Of a stretch of 64,000 bases of DNA, positions 47,140 to 56,507 are shown in pieces. The notes beneath the pieces are model-generated. The model saw only the letters and a program-made list of their open reading frames with translations, did no database searches and was not told the DNA's origin. Numbering within the stretch: the stretch's first letter is position 1; every line of letters starts with the position of its first letter. The position numbers and the translations under genes are program-made. The DNA comes from Sedimentibacter hydroxybenzoicus DSM 7310 (GTDB taxonomy: Bacteria; Bacillota; Clostridia; Tissierellales; Sedimentibacteraceae), in contig NZ_JACBNQ010000011.1 in NCBI RefSeq assembly GCF_013403245.1, positions 1 through 64,000 of the forward strand, in the 5' to 3' direction.

Positions 47140-48378
47140 TTACTGTCCCTTGTGTTTTTTCAAAATTAAAGCGGCGTTATGTCCGCCAAAACCAAAGGCA
47201 TTTGACAGAGCATAATCAAATTCTTTTTTAATGCCTTCATTTGGAACAAAGTTCAATCCTAATTCAGGATCAGTCACCTTATGATTAATTGTTGCAGGTA
47301 TAAAACCGTCCTCAAGGGCTTTAGCACATATTATTGCTTCTACCGCACCTGCTGCTCCCAGCAAGTGACCTGTCATTGACTTAGTTGAACTGATCAACAA
47401 TTCATTGGCGCTATCCTTGAATATATTTTTTATTGCCTGTGTTTCAAATTTATCATTATATAAGGTGCTCGTTCCATGAGCATTTATATAGGTTATATCT
47501 TCAGGATTCAATCCAGCATCTTCAATTGCATTTAACATTACGGCAGATTGACCTTCTGAACTGGGATCCGGTGAAGTCATGTGATATGCATCACAGGTAG
47601 CACCATATCCTATTATTTCCGCATATATTTTTGCTCCTCTTTTAACTGCATGCTCATATTCCTCAAGAATCATTATTCCGGCACCTTCTCCCATTACAAA
47701 ACCGTGTCTTTCAGCATCAAAGGGAATAGAGGCCCTGTTAACATCATCTGTAGTTGAAAGTGTAGTCAGAGCTGAGAACCCTGCTATTGAACAAGGTGTT
47801 ATAGCAGCTTCTGAACCTCCTGCTATCATTACATCACAAATTCCGTCCTGAATTCTTTTATATGATTCTCCTATGGCATTTGCTCCCGTAGCACACGCTG
47901 TAACAGGTGAATAGTTAATCGCTTTTGCTTTATACTTGATAGCTACAAGGCCGGATGCCATATTAGATAACATCATTGGAATAAAAAATGTTGAAACTTT
48001 ATTTGGTCCTTTAGTAAGAAGCTTTTCATGCTCTGCTTCTATAGTATGAATACCACCCACTGCGCTTCCTACAACACAACCAAATCTTTTGCTGTCCAAG
48101 CTTTCCACATCAAGTCCCGAACTCTTTACAGCCATATCAGCTGCAGCAAGAGCAAATTGGCTGAATCTGTCCATCCTTTTTGATTCTTTTTTATCCATAT
48201 ATTCTGTCGGGTCAAAATCTTTTATTTCAGCCGCTAATTTAACACTGAAATCTGCTGTATCAAAAGATTCAATCGGACTGATACCGCATTTACCCAACTT
48301 TACATTTTCCCAAAACAAATCACCGGAGCCAATAGGGCTTACAACCCCAATACCGGTTATTACTACTCTCTTTTTCAT
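47140..48378 (-). CDS. fabF: 3-oxoacyl-ACP synthase II
   Basis: 412 residues. The catalytic triad is visible: Cys in SPVTACATGANAIGE, His in INAHGTSTLYND and His in KSMTGHLLGAAGAVEA. It condenses malonyl-ACP with the growing chain. AGGAGG precedes ATG 48378. Located between fabG and fabZ in the operon. No fabH gene, needed for initiation, is present here. Confidence 0.97.
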   Translation of the reverse strand: MKKRVVITGIGVVSPIGSGDLFWENVKLGKCGISPIESFDTADFSVKLAAEIKDFDPTEYMDKKESKRMDRFSQFALAAADMAVKSSGLDVESLDSKRFGCVVGSAVGGIHTIEAEHEKLLTKGPNKVSTFFIPMMLSNMASGLVAIKYKAKAINYSPVTACATGANAIGESYKRIQDGICDVMIAGGSEAAITPCSIAGFSALTTLSTTDDVNRASIPFDAERHGFVMGEGAGIMILEEYEHAVKRGAKIYAEIIGYGATCDAYHMTSPDPSSEGQSAVMLNAIEDAGLNPEDITYINAHGTSTLYNDKFETQAIKNIFKDSANELLISSTKSMTGHLLGAAGAVEAIICAKALEDGFIPATINHKVTDPELGLNFVPNEGIKKEFDYALSNAFGFGGHNAALILKKHKGQ

Positions 48379-48386
48379 AAATCCTC

Positions 48387-49118
48387 CTACATATAAAATC
48401 CGCCGTTAACAGACAATATCTGCCCCGTTATATACGACGCTTTATCAGAAATCAAAAATTCTACCGCATCTGCAATATCATCAGGTTGACCCAGACGTTG
48501 CAGAGGAATGTTTTTCATCATTTCATTTCTTATCTCTTCCGGAATTTTATCCGTCATGTCCGTTTGAATAAATCCGGGCGCTATGGCATTTACAAGTATA
48601 TTTTTTTTCCCCAGCTCTCTTGCCATAGATTTTGTCATACCAATAATACCTGCTTTAGAAGCAGAATAATTTACCTGTCCCGCATTTCCCGCAAGTCCCA
48701 CAACGGATGATATATTAATAATTCTTCCATTTTTTTGTTTGAGCATTCTTTTAGCTATGTGCTTGCAGCAATTAAATGTTCCCTTTAAATTAATGTCGAT
48801 TACCTGATCAAATTCTTCCTCTGACATCAGCGGAAGAATATTATCCTTGGTAATACCTGCATTATTCACTAATACATCTACAGATCCAAAGCTATCATAT
48901 GCTTCATCAATCAATTTTTTTGCATCGTCATAACTGGAAACATCACATTTGACTATAATATTCTCAGTTTCTTTGTTTGCAAAATTATTTACTAACTCTT
49001 CCATGGAGCTCGTATTGCTTCTGTAATTTAAAACCAAGTTATAACCAAGTTCATTTAATCTTGAAGCAATAACTGCACCAATACCTTTAGAAGCACCGGT
49101 AATAATCGCCGTTTTCAT
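48387..49118 (-). CDS. fabG: 3-oxoacyl-ACP reductase FabG
   Basis: 243 residues, short-chain dehydrogenase. NAD(P) site TGASKGIGAVIA, NNAGIT, catalytic Ser in NISSVVGL and Y-x3-K in VNYSASKAG. It reduces 3-oxoacyl-ACP with NADPH. GGAGGAG before the ATG. The gap to fabD upstream is filled by one copy of the hairpin repeat family (49131-49192). Confidence 0.96.
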   Translation of the reverse strand: MKTAIITGASKGIGAVIASRLNELGYNLVLNYRSNTSSMEELVNNFANKETENIIVKCDVSSYDDAKKLIDEAYDSFGSVDVLVNNAGITKDNILPLMSEEEFDQVIDINLKGTFNCCKHIAKRMLKQKNGRIINISSVVGLAGNAGQVNYSASKAGIIGMTKSMARELGKKNILVNAIAPGFIQTDMTDKIPEEIRNEMMKNIPLQRLGQPDDIADAVEFLISDKASYITGQILSVNGGFYM

Positions 49119-49130
49119 ATTTCTCCTCCT

Positions 49131-49192
49131 CTAACGGGGACATTCCTCCTATCCTCAAAGACTTTCCCTGATATAAAGAGATGTGTCCCTTT
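49131..49192. repeat. Hairpin repeat family, copy A (fabD-fabG gap)
   Basis: About 62 bp, sharing with copy B (59719-59780) the core ACGGGGACATTCCTCCTATC exactly and much of the rest. On the minus strand GGGACA at one end can pair with TGTCCC at the other, so it folds into a long hairpin. It fills nearly all of the intercistronic gap, and its minus strand carries an SD-like AGGAGG. Confidence 0.8.
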
Positions 49193-49197
49193 TCATT

Positions 49198-50139
49198 TTA
49201 AGCATAAGTAAGCTGAAGATACTGTTCTAAGGCTGCAATACTGTCTATATTTATTGATTTAACATTTTTATCTATTTTCTTCAAAAAGCTTGATAATGAC
49301 TTTCCCGGTCCTACTTCTACAAATGTGTTAACTCCGTCAGCTATCATTTTTCTGACACAGGCTTCCCATCTTACAGGATTATAAACTTGTTTTTCTAATT
49401 TGTCCGCTATTATTAAATCATCATTGTAATATTCCGTATCCACATTTGAAATAACATTACAAGATGGTTTTTTAAACTTTATCTTTGATAAATCCTCTTT
49501 CAGCTTATTTCCTGCAGAGATAAGCATAGAAGTGTGAAACGGTGCACTAACCTGCAGCTTTACAGCTTTTTTGATGTTAAACTCTGCTGTTTGACCAAGT
49601 GCATTTTCGATTGCTGCACTTTTCCCGCCAACAACTATTTGCCCGGGACAATTAAAGTTTGCCGGCTCCAATAATCCAAACCTCTCTGTAACAGTCTTGC
49701 AAAAACGAATTGCGTCTTCGTCAGTGCATCCCATAAGCGCAAGCATCCCGCCTTCACCTAGAGGAACAGCATTTTGCATGTAATTTCCTCTGTTATAAAC
49801 AAGCTTAACTGCTGTTTCGAAGTCCATTGCGCCTGCCGCTGTCAAAGCAGAGTATTCACCCAAACTTAAGCCGCCCATTACAACAGAATTATTGTTTGAA
49901 TTTTTCTTTATAATTTCATAAATAGCCATACAGACCGTCAGCAAAGCCGGCTGTGTAATTTTAGTTATACTCAAATCTTCATTAGGTCCGTCAAAGCACA
50001 ATTTTGTTATGTCAAAGCCAAGCGCTTCATTTGCTCTTTGGAATATTTCCTTGCTTTCTTTAAAATTATCATAAAAGTCCTTTCCCATTCCTGCGTATTG
50101 AGCGCCTTGTCCCGGGAATACAAAAGCCGTTTTACTCAT
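49198..50139 (-). CDS. fabD: Malonyl-CoA:ACP transacylase
   Basis: 313 residues. FVFPGQGAQYAGMGKDF, the nucleophile motif GLSLGEYSALTA and VSAPFHTSML with the catalytic His. It loads malonyl from CoA onto ACP. AGGAGG is well placed before ATG 50139, and the gene overlaps fabK by 8 bp. Confidence 0.97.
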   Translation of the reverse strand: MSKTAFVFPGQGAQYAGMGKDFYDNFKESKEIFQRANEALGFDITKLCFDGPNEDLSITKITQPALLTVCMAIYEIIKKNSNNNSVVMGGLSLGEYSALTAAGAMDFETAVKLVYNRGNYMQNAVPLGEGGMLALMGCTDEDAIRFCKTVTERFGLLEPANFNCPGQIVVGGKSAAIENALGQTAEFNIKKAVKLQVSAPFHTSMLISAGNKLKEDLSKIKFKKPSCNVISNVDTEYYNDDLIIADKLEKQVYNPVRWEACVRKMIADGVNTFVEVGPGKSLSSFLKKIDKNVKSINIDSIAALEQYLQLTYA

Positions 50140-51094
50140 TTTTGCCTCCTGATATAATTAAACCTATACCTTTCATTATTTTTTCTGCTTCATCAAACAT
50201 CTCTTTAATCATTTCGCTGCAGCTCTGCTCTTTATTAACCAATCCGGCAATTTGCCCTGACATTACAGAACCGTAATCTACGTCTCCCTGAATAGCAGCT
50301 TTATACAACCTGCCTCTGCCAAGCTGTTCCATCTCTTCAACAGTTGCATTGTTTTTTTCTAATTCTTTAAATTGTGTTGAAAGCTTGTTTTTTAAAATTC
50401 TTACAGGATGACCTGTTTTTCTTCCTGTAACTATTGTATCTGTATCATTTGCCTTTTTAACTTTATTTTTATAATTTTGATGTACACTGCATTCATTTGC
50501 TAACAAAAATCTTGTTCCCACCTGTACTCCCTGTGCTCCCAGGCACATAACAGCAGCTATACCTCTTCCGTCTCCTATGCCTCCTGCCGCTATAACCGGA
50601 ATGTTAACCGCATCAACAACCTGAGGTGTTAAACATAGAGTTGTTATTTCACCAACGTGTCCTCCGGCTTCAGTACCTTCACAGATCAAAGCATCGCACC
50701 CGATTTTTTCCAAACGTTTAGCAAATGTAACTGACGGAACAACAGGTATAACCTTTGTTCCTGCTTCTTTCCACATTTTTATATACTTGCCCGGATTTCC
50801 TGCTCCTGTTATTATTACAGGTATTTTTTCATCAACAAGCAGCCTCGCTACTTCCTCCGCATACGGACTTAAAAGCATTACATTTACACCAAATGGTTTA
50901 TCGGTCAGTTGCTTTACCTTATCAATTTGCACTTTCAATGCTTCGGCAGTATTGTTGCCTGCAGCCACAACGCCGAGACCTCCTGCTTCTGAAACTGCCG
51001 CAGCTAATCCTGCGTCTGATATTTGAGCCATTCCGCCTTGAAAAATCGGATACCTTATATTTAACAAGCTGCATATATTTGAATTAATCATCAT
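50132..51094 (-). CDS. fabK: Enoyl-ACP reductase II (FabK)
   Basis: 320 residues, FMN TIM barrel: RYPIFQGGMAQISDAGLAAAV, CEGTEAGGHVGE, PVIAAGGIGDGRGIAA and GAQGVQVGTRFL. In a fab operon this is the last step of each elongation cycle, replacing FabI. AAGGAG precedes ATG 51094. A strong hairpin separates it from acpP. It is paralogous to the NMO-like flavoprotein at 32.7-33.7 kb. Confidence 0.94.
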   Translation of the reverse strand: MMINSNICSLLNIRYPIFQGGMAQISDAGLAAAVSEAGGLGVVAAGNNTAEALKVQIDKVKQLTDKPFGVNVMLLSPYAEEVARLLVDEKIPVIITGAGNPGKYIKMWKEAGTKVIPVVPSVTFAKRLEKIGCDALICEGTEAGGHVGEITTLCLTPQVVDAVNIPVIAAGGIGDGRGIAAVMCLGAQGVQVGTRFLLANECSVHQNYKNKVKKANDTDTIVTGRKTGHPVRILKNKLSTQFKELEKNNATVEEMEQLGRGRLYKAAIQGDVDYGSVMSGQIAGLVNKEQSCSEMIKEMFDEAEKIMKGIGLIISGGKNE

Positions 51095-51131
51095 ATAAGC
51101 TCCTTTATGTATCTTTTTTGATTTATCTTTA

Positions 51132-51157
51132 AAGAAAACGCCGTACGGCGTTTTCTT
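51132..51157. terminator. Intercistronic hairpin acpP-fabK
   Basis: AAGAAAACGCCG (51132-51143) and CGGCGTTTTCTT (51146-51157), perfect 12-bp arms with a 2-nt loop; on the minus strand it is followed by a broken T run. Likely a partial terminator or RNA-end protector that lets acpP be made in excess over the downstream enzymes. Confidence 0.7.
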
Positions 51158-51191
51158 AAGATTATAAGTTATTAAAAAAGTTCATCTGCAA

Positions 51192-51422
51192 TTATTTTTG
51201 TTTTTCTGTAATGTAGTCCACGATATCCTTTACTGTAACAAGCTTGCCATAATCATCTTCTTCAATTGTTACATTTAATTCATCTTCAATTTTGCTTATT
51301 AATTCGAATAAGTCCAGGGAGTCTGCTCCAAGATCATCTTTTATTTTGCTTTCGAGAGTAATTTTATCTTCCTCAACATCTAACTCTTCAATCAATATTT
51401 CTTTAACTTTTTCTAAAATCAT
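51192..51422 (-). CDS. acpP: Acyl carrier protein
   Basis: 76 residues, acidic, four-helix ACP with the phosphopantetheine serine in DDLGADSLDLFELI. The start is ATG 51422 following GGAGG; the TTG at 51434 overlaps that site. First gene of the fatty-acid operon, directly behind a consensus promoter with several FabT-like half-sites. Confidence 0.97.
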   Translation of the reverse strand: MILEKVKEILIEELDVEEDKITLESKIKDDLGADSLDLFELISKIEDELNVTIEEDDYGKLVTVKDIVDYITEKQK

Positions 51423-51463
51423 TATATCCTCCAAAAATATGTTTTAATGTCTGTAATTTCGAT

Positions 51464-51553
51464 TTTGATATTCCAAATATTTTGATATTGATATTTGTTT
51501 GATATCTAATATTTTGATAATCGAAGTATATAATAAAAAAATAAGTTTGTCAA
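51464..51553 (-). promoter_or_regulatory. Fatty-acid operon promoter with FabT-like operators
   Basis: TTGACA (51553-51548), 17 bp, TATACT (51530-51525). On the plus strand TTTGATAATCGAA (51513-51525) abuts the -10; further TTTGAT half-sites start at 51464, 51481 and 51498. TTTGATATTCCAAA at 51464-51477 is a near-dyad. They resemble the FabT consensus. The rest of the 330-bp gap up to 51752 holds the leu terminator. Confidence 0.7.
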
Positions 51554-51689
51554 TATATTTTTAACGAAAAATTGTTATAAAATTAACTTATCTTCTTGAT
51601 TTGTCGATATATGAAATTTATAATAATAAAACATAGCCATCCTTCGAACTTCGCTCTCAATACAATTATATAGAAGCAATAATTTGTTA

Positions 51690-51749
51690 TAAAAAAATCA
51701 GCCCCTTTTTCGTTTGCAGTCTTACATGCAAAATATGAGGGGTCTGATT
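51690..51749 (-). terminator. leu operon terminator
   Basis: AATCAGACCCCT (51749-51738) pairs with AGGGGCTGATT (51707-51697) on the minus strand with one unpaired base, followed by a T run (51697-51691), right after the leuB stop. Confidence 0.75.
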
Positions 51750-51752
51750 AAC

Positions 51753-52808
51753 TCATAGAGACAATGCGATGATGTCTCCCATCTCTTCAGTTGTAGATAC
51801 CTTTTCGTTTTTCATCGCTATATCGGATGTCCTACAGCCCTTTGCAAGAGCTTTTTTAACGGCATTTTCTATATTTTCTGCTTCCTCCGGAAGGTTAAAT
51901 GAATATTTTAACATCATTGCTGAAGAAAGTATAGCAGCAATCGGGTTTGCCTTGCCTTGTCCAGCTATGTCGGGAGCAGAGCCGTGAATTGGTTCATACA
52001 TCCCGTAATTATTTCCCAAGGCTGCTGATGGCAGTAAGCCGATGGAGCCTGTTATCATTGCCGCCTCATCTGAAAGGATATCACCAAACATGTTTTCAGT
52101 TGCTATTACATCAAATTGCTTTGGATTATAAACAAGCTGCATTGCCGCATTGTCCACATACATATGATTTAATGTGACATCTGGATAACCTGGAGAAATT
52201 TCTTCAAAGGTTTTTCGCCATAATCTGGATGTTTCCAATACATTGGCTTTGTCTACGCTTGTAAGGATTCCCTTTCTTTTTTGTGCTGTCTGAAATCCTA
52301 TATGGGCGATTCTTTCTATTTCGTGTCTGCTGTATTCCATGGTATCTTCAGCCTTGTCACTCTCAGTATATTTTTTACCGAAATATATGCCGCCTGTAAG
52401 CTCTCTTATAATTAAGATATCAAGTCCGCCTTCAACTATATCCCCTCTTAAGGGACACGACCTTCTTAATTCATCAAACATTACGGCAGGGCGGAGATTA
52501 GCGTAGAGACCCAATTCCTTGCGGAGCTTAAGAAGCCCCTGCTCCGGTCTGTCCCTGCCGGGCAGATTATCCCATTTTGGACCTCCCACAGCACCGAACA
52601 GCAATGCATCCGTACCTCTGCATATATTTAATGTCTCTTCCGGAAGTGCAGTACCTGTTTTATCTATTGCCGCCCCTCCTGCCAACGCTTCTGTATATTT
52701 AAAATTATGACCGTATTTTTTTCCTATTTTATTTAAAATTTTTATGGTTTCATCAATTATTTCATGACCTATACCGTCACCCTTTATTACTGCTATTTTA
52801 AAATCCAT
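51753..52808 (-). CDS. leuB: 3-isopropylmalate dehydrogenase
   Basis: 351 residues. KGDGIGHEI at the N-terminus, [13 protein letters not shown], the [10 protein letters not shown] substrate loop and [18 protein letters not shown]. It oxidatively decarboxylates 3-isopropylmalate with NAD. ATG 52808 is preferred because AGGAGG is five bases upstream; ATG 52811 is two bases away from the site. Last gene of leuACDB. Confidence 0.97.
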   Translation of the reverse strand: MDFKIAVIKGDGIGHEIIDETIKILNKIGKKYGHNFKYTEALAGGAAIDKTGTALPEETLNICRGTDALLFGAVGGPKWDNLPGRDRPEQGLLKLRKELGLYANLRPAVMFDELRRSCPLRGDIVEGGLDILIIRELTGGIYFGKKYTESDKAEDTMEYSRHEIERIAHIGFQTAQKRKGILTSVDKANVLETSRLWRKTFEEISPGYPDVTLNHMYVDNAAMQLVYNPKQFDVIATENMFGDILSDEAAMITGSIGLLPSAALGNNYGMYEPIHGSAPDIAGQGKANPIAAILSSAMMLKYSFNLPEEAENIENAVKKALAKGCRTSDIAMKNEKVSTTEEMGDIIALSL

Positions 52809-52824
52809 CATTACCTCCTAAGAA

Positions 52825-53325
52825 TTAATTATTGACCTTCAGCTTATTTCTTACATATCCTACGAGACCGTCATTTTTTATTATTTGCCGGATAAATTCA
52901 GGGAAGGGCTCAGCTTGATAGCTTTCATTTTTTGTTTTATTAATAATTAATCCTGTTTCAAAATCTACCGAGATTTCATCTCCTGCCGTAATCTTATCGG
53001 CAGCTTCTTCACACTCAAGAATCGGAAGACCTATATTGAAGGAATTCCTGTAGAATATACGCGCGTAGCTTTTTGCTATGACACATGATATTCCGGCAGC
53101 CTTTATTGCTATCGGAGCATGTTCCCTGGAAGAACCGCATCCGAAATTTTTCATGGCAACAATTATATCCCCTTCCTTTACCTGAGCTATAAAGCTTTCG
53201 TCGATATCCTCCATGCAATGCTTTGCCAATTCGTTCGGTTCAGTTGTGTTTAAATAACGTGCCGGAATTATTACATCCGTGTCTATATCATTTCCGTATT
53301 TAAATACTTTTCCTTCTGCCTTCAT
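52825..53325 (-). CDS. leuD: 3-isopropylmalate dehydratase small subunit
   Basis: 166 residues, swivel domain with [18 protein letters not shown] and [12 protein letters not shown]. It works with the large subunit encoded just upstream; the short form is that of the archaeal/clostridial type. GAGGAGG precedes the ATG. 2 bp from leuC and 14 bp before leuB. Confidence 0.96.
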   Translation of the reverse strand: MKAEGKVFKYGNDIDTDVIIPARYLNTTEPNELAKHCMEDIDESFIAQVKEGDIIVAMKNFGCGSSREHAPIAIKAAGISCVIAKSYARIFYRNSFNIGLPILECEEAADKITAGDEISVDFETGLIINKTKNESYQAEPFPEFIRQIIKNDGLVGYVRNKLKVNN

Positions 53326-53326
53326 T

Positions 53327-54598
53327 TTATGCCTCCTCTTCTATTTTATCGGGATTTGATATTTTTCCTCTGATTGCAGATGCCGCAGCAACTGCAGGAC
53401 TTGCAAGATAAACTTCCGATCCCGGGTGTCCCATACGACCTACAAAATTTCTGTTTGTTGTTGTCACTGCCCTTTCACCGTCTGCAAGTATTCCCATATA
53501 GCCTCCTAAGCACGGACCGCATGTAGGAGTGCTTATAATGGCACCTGCGTCTATGAATATTTCCGCCAATCCTTCACTTATGCACTGCTTGTATACTTTT
53601 TGTGTTGCAGGAATAATGATTGTACGAACATCAGGGTGAACCTTTTTGCCTTTTAATATTGAGGCAGCAATTCTCATATCTTCAATCCTCCCGTTTGTAC
53701 AGGAGCCGATCACAACCTGGTCGATTTTTACATTCCCAACCTTGTCAATAGACCTTGTATTTTCAGGTAAATGAGGAAATGATACGGTAGGTCTTAACTC
53801 ACTTAAATTTATGTCTATTACTTCATCGTAAGCTGCGTCCTCATCAGCTTCATAAGCTGCATATTTTTTGTTGGAGTGCTCTCTCATGTATTCAATTGTT
53901 TTTTCATCTACAGGGAAAATACCGTTTTTCCCGCCTGCTTCAACTGCCATGTTTGCAATTGTAAATCTGTCATCCATGGACAGTTCCTTCACACCTTCAC
54001 CGGTGAATTCCATGGATTTGTAAAGAGCTCCGTCAACGCCTATTTTACCTATTATATAAAGAATAATATCCTTGCCGCTGACCCATTTGTTTAATTTTCC
54101 CTTCAGATTAAACTTTATTGCGGGCGGAACCTTAAGCCACATTTGACCTGTTGCCATTCCTGCAGCCATATCCGTACTGCCTATACCTGTGGAAAATGCT
54201 CCCAAGGCACCGTAGGTGCATGTATGAGAATCTGCTCCGATTACGGTATCTCCCGCAACCACCAATCCTTTTTCAGGTAAGAGTACATGCTCGATACCCA
54301 TTTGACCTACATCAAAGAAATTAATAATATTTTGTTCCTTGGAGAAATTTCTTGATATCTTGCATTGCTCCGCTGATTTTATATCCTTGTTGGGAACAAA
54401 GTGGTCTAACACTATTGCAATTTTTTTCTCATCATAAACCTTTACAGCTCCCATTTTTTTAAATTCCTTGATTGCCACCGGTGTTGTAATATCATTGCCT
54501 AATACCATATCCAGGCTTATTTCTATAAACTGTCCGGCTTTAACTTCCTTTAATCCCGCATGTGCCGCAAGGATTTTCTGTGTCATTGTCATTCCCAT
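53327..54598 (-). CDS. leuC: 3-isopropylmalate dehydratase large subunit
   Basis: 423 residues, aconitase family. The [4Fe-4S] ligands are in [13 protein letters not shown] and [25 protein letters not shown] is also present. Shorter than the E. coli form, as usual for two-subunit clostridial types. GAGGAG nine bases before ATG 54598, inside the end of leuA. Confidence 0.96.
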   Translation of the reverse strand: MGMTMTQKILAAHAGLKEVKAGQFIEISLDMVLGNDITTPVAIKEFKKMGAVKVYDEKKIAIVLDHFVPNKDIKSAEQCKISRNFSKEQNIINFFDVGQMGIEHVLLPEKGLVVAGDTVIGADSHTCTYGALGAFSTGIGSTDMAAGMATGQMWLKVPPAIKFNLKGKLNKWVSGKDIILYIIGKIGVDGALYKSMEFTGEGVKELSMDDRFTIANMAVEAGGKNGIFPVDEKTIEYMREHSNKKYAAYEADEDAAYDEVIDINLSELRPTVSFPHLPENTRSIDKVGNVKIDQVVIGSCTNGRIEDMRIAASILKGKKVHPDVRTIIIPATQKVYKQCISEGLAEIFIDAGAIISTPTCGPCLGGYMGILADGERAVTTTNRNFVGRMGHPGSEVYLASPAVAAASAIRGKISNPDKIEEEA

Positions 54599-54599
54599 T

Positions 54600-56129
54600 T
54601 TAATTTTCTCCTCTGCTGATTTTTGAGTAAAGCATTTTATTTACTGCATTTATATATGCAATTATACTTGATTCAATTATATCTGTGCTTAATCCTCTGC
54701 CTGTATAAACACGTCCGTCTTCCCTTAATTTAACGACTGCGTCTCCGAGTGCATCTTCACCTTCAGTTACCGAGCTTAAAGAGAAGTCCTCCAATTCCAT
54801 TTCTCTTCCCAATACTTTCTCAATCGCTTTAAACGATGCATATATAGGACCTTCTCCTGTTGCCACCTCTTCAAAAACTTCATTATCCTTTCTTATAGCA
54901 ACTGTAGTTGTTGAAGTAATTATATTTCCGCTGTTTGTTACATACTTTTCAAGCTCGTATATCTGGGGAACATCCATTTTTTGTTTCAGTACCAATGCAT
55001 CTATATCCTTGTCGTATACATCCTTTTTCTTATCTGCCAATTCCTTGAACTTTTTAAATACTTCATCCAGTTCTTCCTGACTCAAATCATCATATCCCAA
55101 ATGGATTAACTTCTCATTAAAGGCGTGACGTCCTGAATGCTTGCCTAAAACTAACTTGTTTGTGTCAAGACCTATTGATTCGGGAGTCATAATTTCATAT
55201 GTTTCTCTGTTGTTTAATACCCCGTGCTGGTGAATTCCCGATTCATGAGAAAACGCATTATCTCCTACAACTGCCTTATTAGGCTGAACCTTAATTCCCG
55301 TAATTCGGCTTAATAGTCTGCTTGTTCTGAATATCTGTTTAGTATCTATTTTGGTATCGGCATTAAGAATATCTTTTCTGACCTTCAATGCCATTACGAT
55401 TTCTTCCAATGCGGCATTTCCGGCTCTTTCACCTATACCGTTTACCGTACATTCAATTTGTGATGCACCGGCCTTAATCGCCGCAATTGAGTTGGCAACT
55501 CCAAGTCCAAGATCATTGTGACAGTGTACCGATATGTCAACTGTTTTTAATGCGGGGCATTTTTCAATGATTGCTGTTATAAAGCTGTAGTACTCATCCG
55601 GAGTCGTATATCCTACTGTATCGGGTATATTGATAGTTGTAGCCCCTGCCTTGATTGCAGTGTCGAAGACTCGTACAATAAAATCAATATTGCTTCTTGT
55701 GGCGTCCTCTGCAGAAAATTCTATGTCTTCACACTTTGATTTAGCATATGCAACCATTTCTCCGGTTGCCTTAACTACTTCCTCCTCTGTCATCTTCAGC
55801 TTGTATTCCATGTGAAGAGGTGAGGTAGCAATAAAAACATGAATCCTCGGATGTACGGCGTATTTCAGGCTTTCCCAAGCCTTGTCTATATCTCCTCTGT
55901 GTGCTCTGGCTAAGCTTGCAACTGTACAGCTTCTTACACTTTTAGAAACCTCCTGTATTGAATGCAGGTCTCCTGGTGAAGCTGCCGCAAAGCCTGCTTC
56001 TATAATATCTACATTCATTCTTTCCAGTTGCTGAGCCATTTCAATTTTTTCTTTTAAGTTCATACTGCATCCCGGCGATTGTTCTCCGTCTCTTAATGTT
56101 GTGTCAAAAATCTTGATAATCTTTTCCAT
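54600..56129 (-). CDS. leuA: 2-isopropylmalate synthase
   Basis: 509 residues. Catalytic barrel with [29 protein letters not shown] and [12 protein letters not shown], then a C-terminal LeuA dimer/allosteric domain (~380-509) that binds leucine. It condenses acetyl-CoA and 2-oxoisovalerate. ATG 56129 has GAGGAG; the open frame continues to 56294 only through the T-box leader and is not coding. First gene of the leu operon; expression is governed by a T-box. Confidence 0.97.
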   Translation of the reverse strand: MEKIIKIFDTTLRDGEQSPGCSMNLKEKIEMAQQLERMNVDIIEAGFAAASPGDLHSIQEVSKSVRSCTVASLARAHRGDIDKAWESLKYAVHPRIHVFIATSPLHMEYKLKMTEEEVVKATGEMVAYAKSKCEDIEFSAEDATRSNIDFIVRVFDTAIKAGATTINIPDTVGYTTPDEYYSFITAIIEKCPALKTVDISVHCHNDLGLGVANSIAAIKAGASQIECTVNGIGERAGNAALEEIVMALKVRKDILNADTKIDTKQIFRTSRLLSRITGIKVQPNKAVVGDNAFSHESGIHQHGVLNNRETYEIMTPESIGLDTNKLVLGKHSGRHAFNEKLIHLGYDDLSQEELDEVFKKFKELADKKKDVYDKDIDALVLKQKMDVPQIYELEKYVTNSGNIITSTTTVAIRKDNEVFEEVATGEGPIYASFKAIEKVLGREMELEDFSLSSVTEGEDALGDAVVKLREDGRVYTGRGLSTDIIESSIIAYINAVNKMLYSKISRGEN

Positions 56130-56179
56130 AATAGTATTCTCCTCTTCTATAATTTCGAATCCATCACAGAGTTTTGGGT

Positions 56180-56450
56180 AAAAAAAAACGTCCATGAAGC
56201 ATAGCTTCAGGGACGGATATATCCGCGGTACCACCCATATTGCTTTTTTATATATGAATATATAAAAAAACCATCTCAGTTCAGATTCTAACAAATCTTA
56301 GCCTATAACGCGACATACGTACCTTCCTACTTAATTCAGAAAGTCAGCTCAGGAGCGAGTGTGTTTTCATGACAGTATCGGCTCGCAGCTAATGCCGACT
56401 CTCTGTAACGTGTCATACTGAAAAGTTTTTTCTCCTTCACAGCTTTAACT
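56180..56450 (-). ncRNA. T-box leader of the leu operon
   Basis: The canonical T-box GGGTGGTACCGCGG is at 56236-56223, followed by a terminator (GTCCCTGAAGC 56214-56204 with GCTTCATGGAC 56200-56190) and nine T (56188-56180). Upstream is a ~170-nt stem I region whose base is AGGAG/CTCCT, with the probable specifier CTC (leucine) at 56359-56357. Uncharged leucyl-tRNA would favour read-through into leuA. It accounts for the 378-bp gap 56130-56507. Confidence 0.93.
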
Positions 56451-56460
56451 AATTTTTACG

Positions 56461-56489
56461 ATGATAACATCTCAAAATACTTTTGTCAA
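56461..56489 (-). promoter_or_regulatory. leu operon promoter
   Basis: TTGACA (56489-56484), 17 bp, TATCAT (56466-56461), placed just ahead of the T-box leader. Confidence 0.7.
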
Positions 56490-56507
56490 TAGTAAATTTA
56501 AAAACTT

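Noticed and set aside
50132-51094. FabK gene as a second nitronate monooxygenase
   Set aside because: Operon position between acpP and fabD and the FabK-specific segments favour enoyl-ACP reductase.
56130-56294. 55-residue N-terminal extension of leuA
   Set aside because: It is the translated T-box antiterminator and terminator region; homology begins at ATG 56129.
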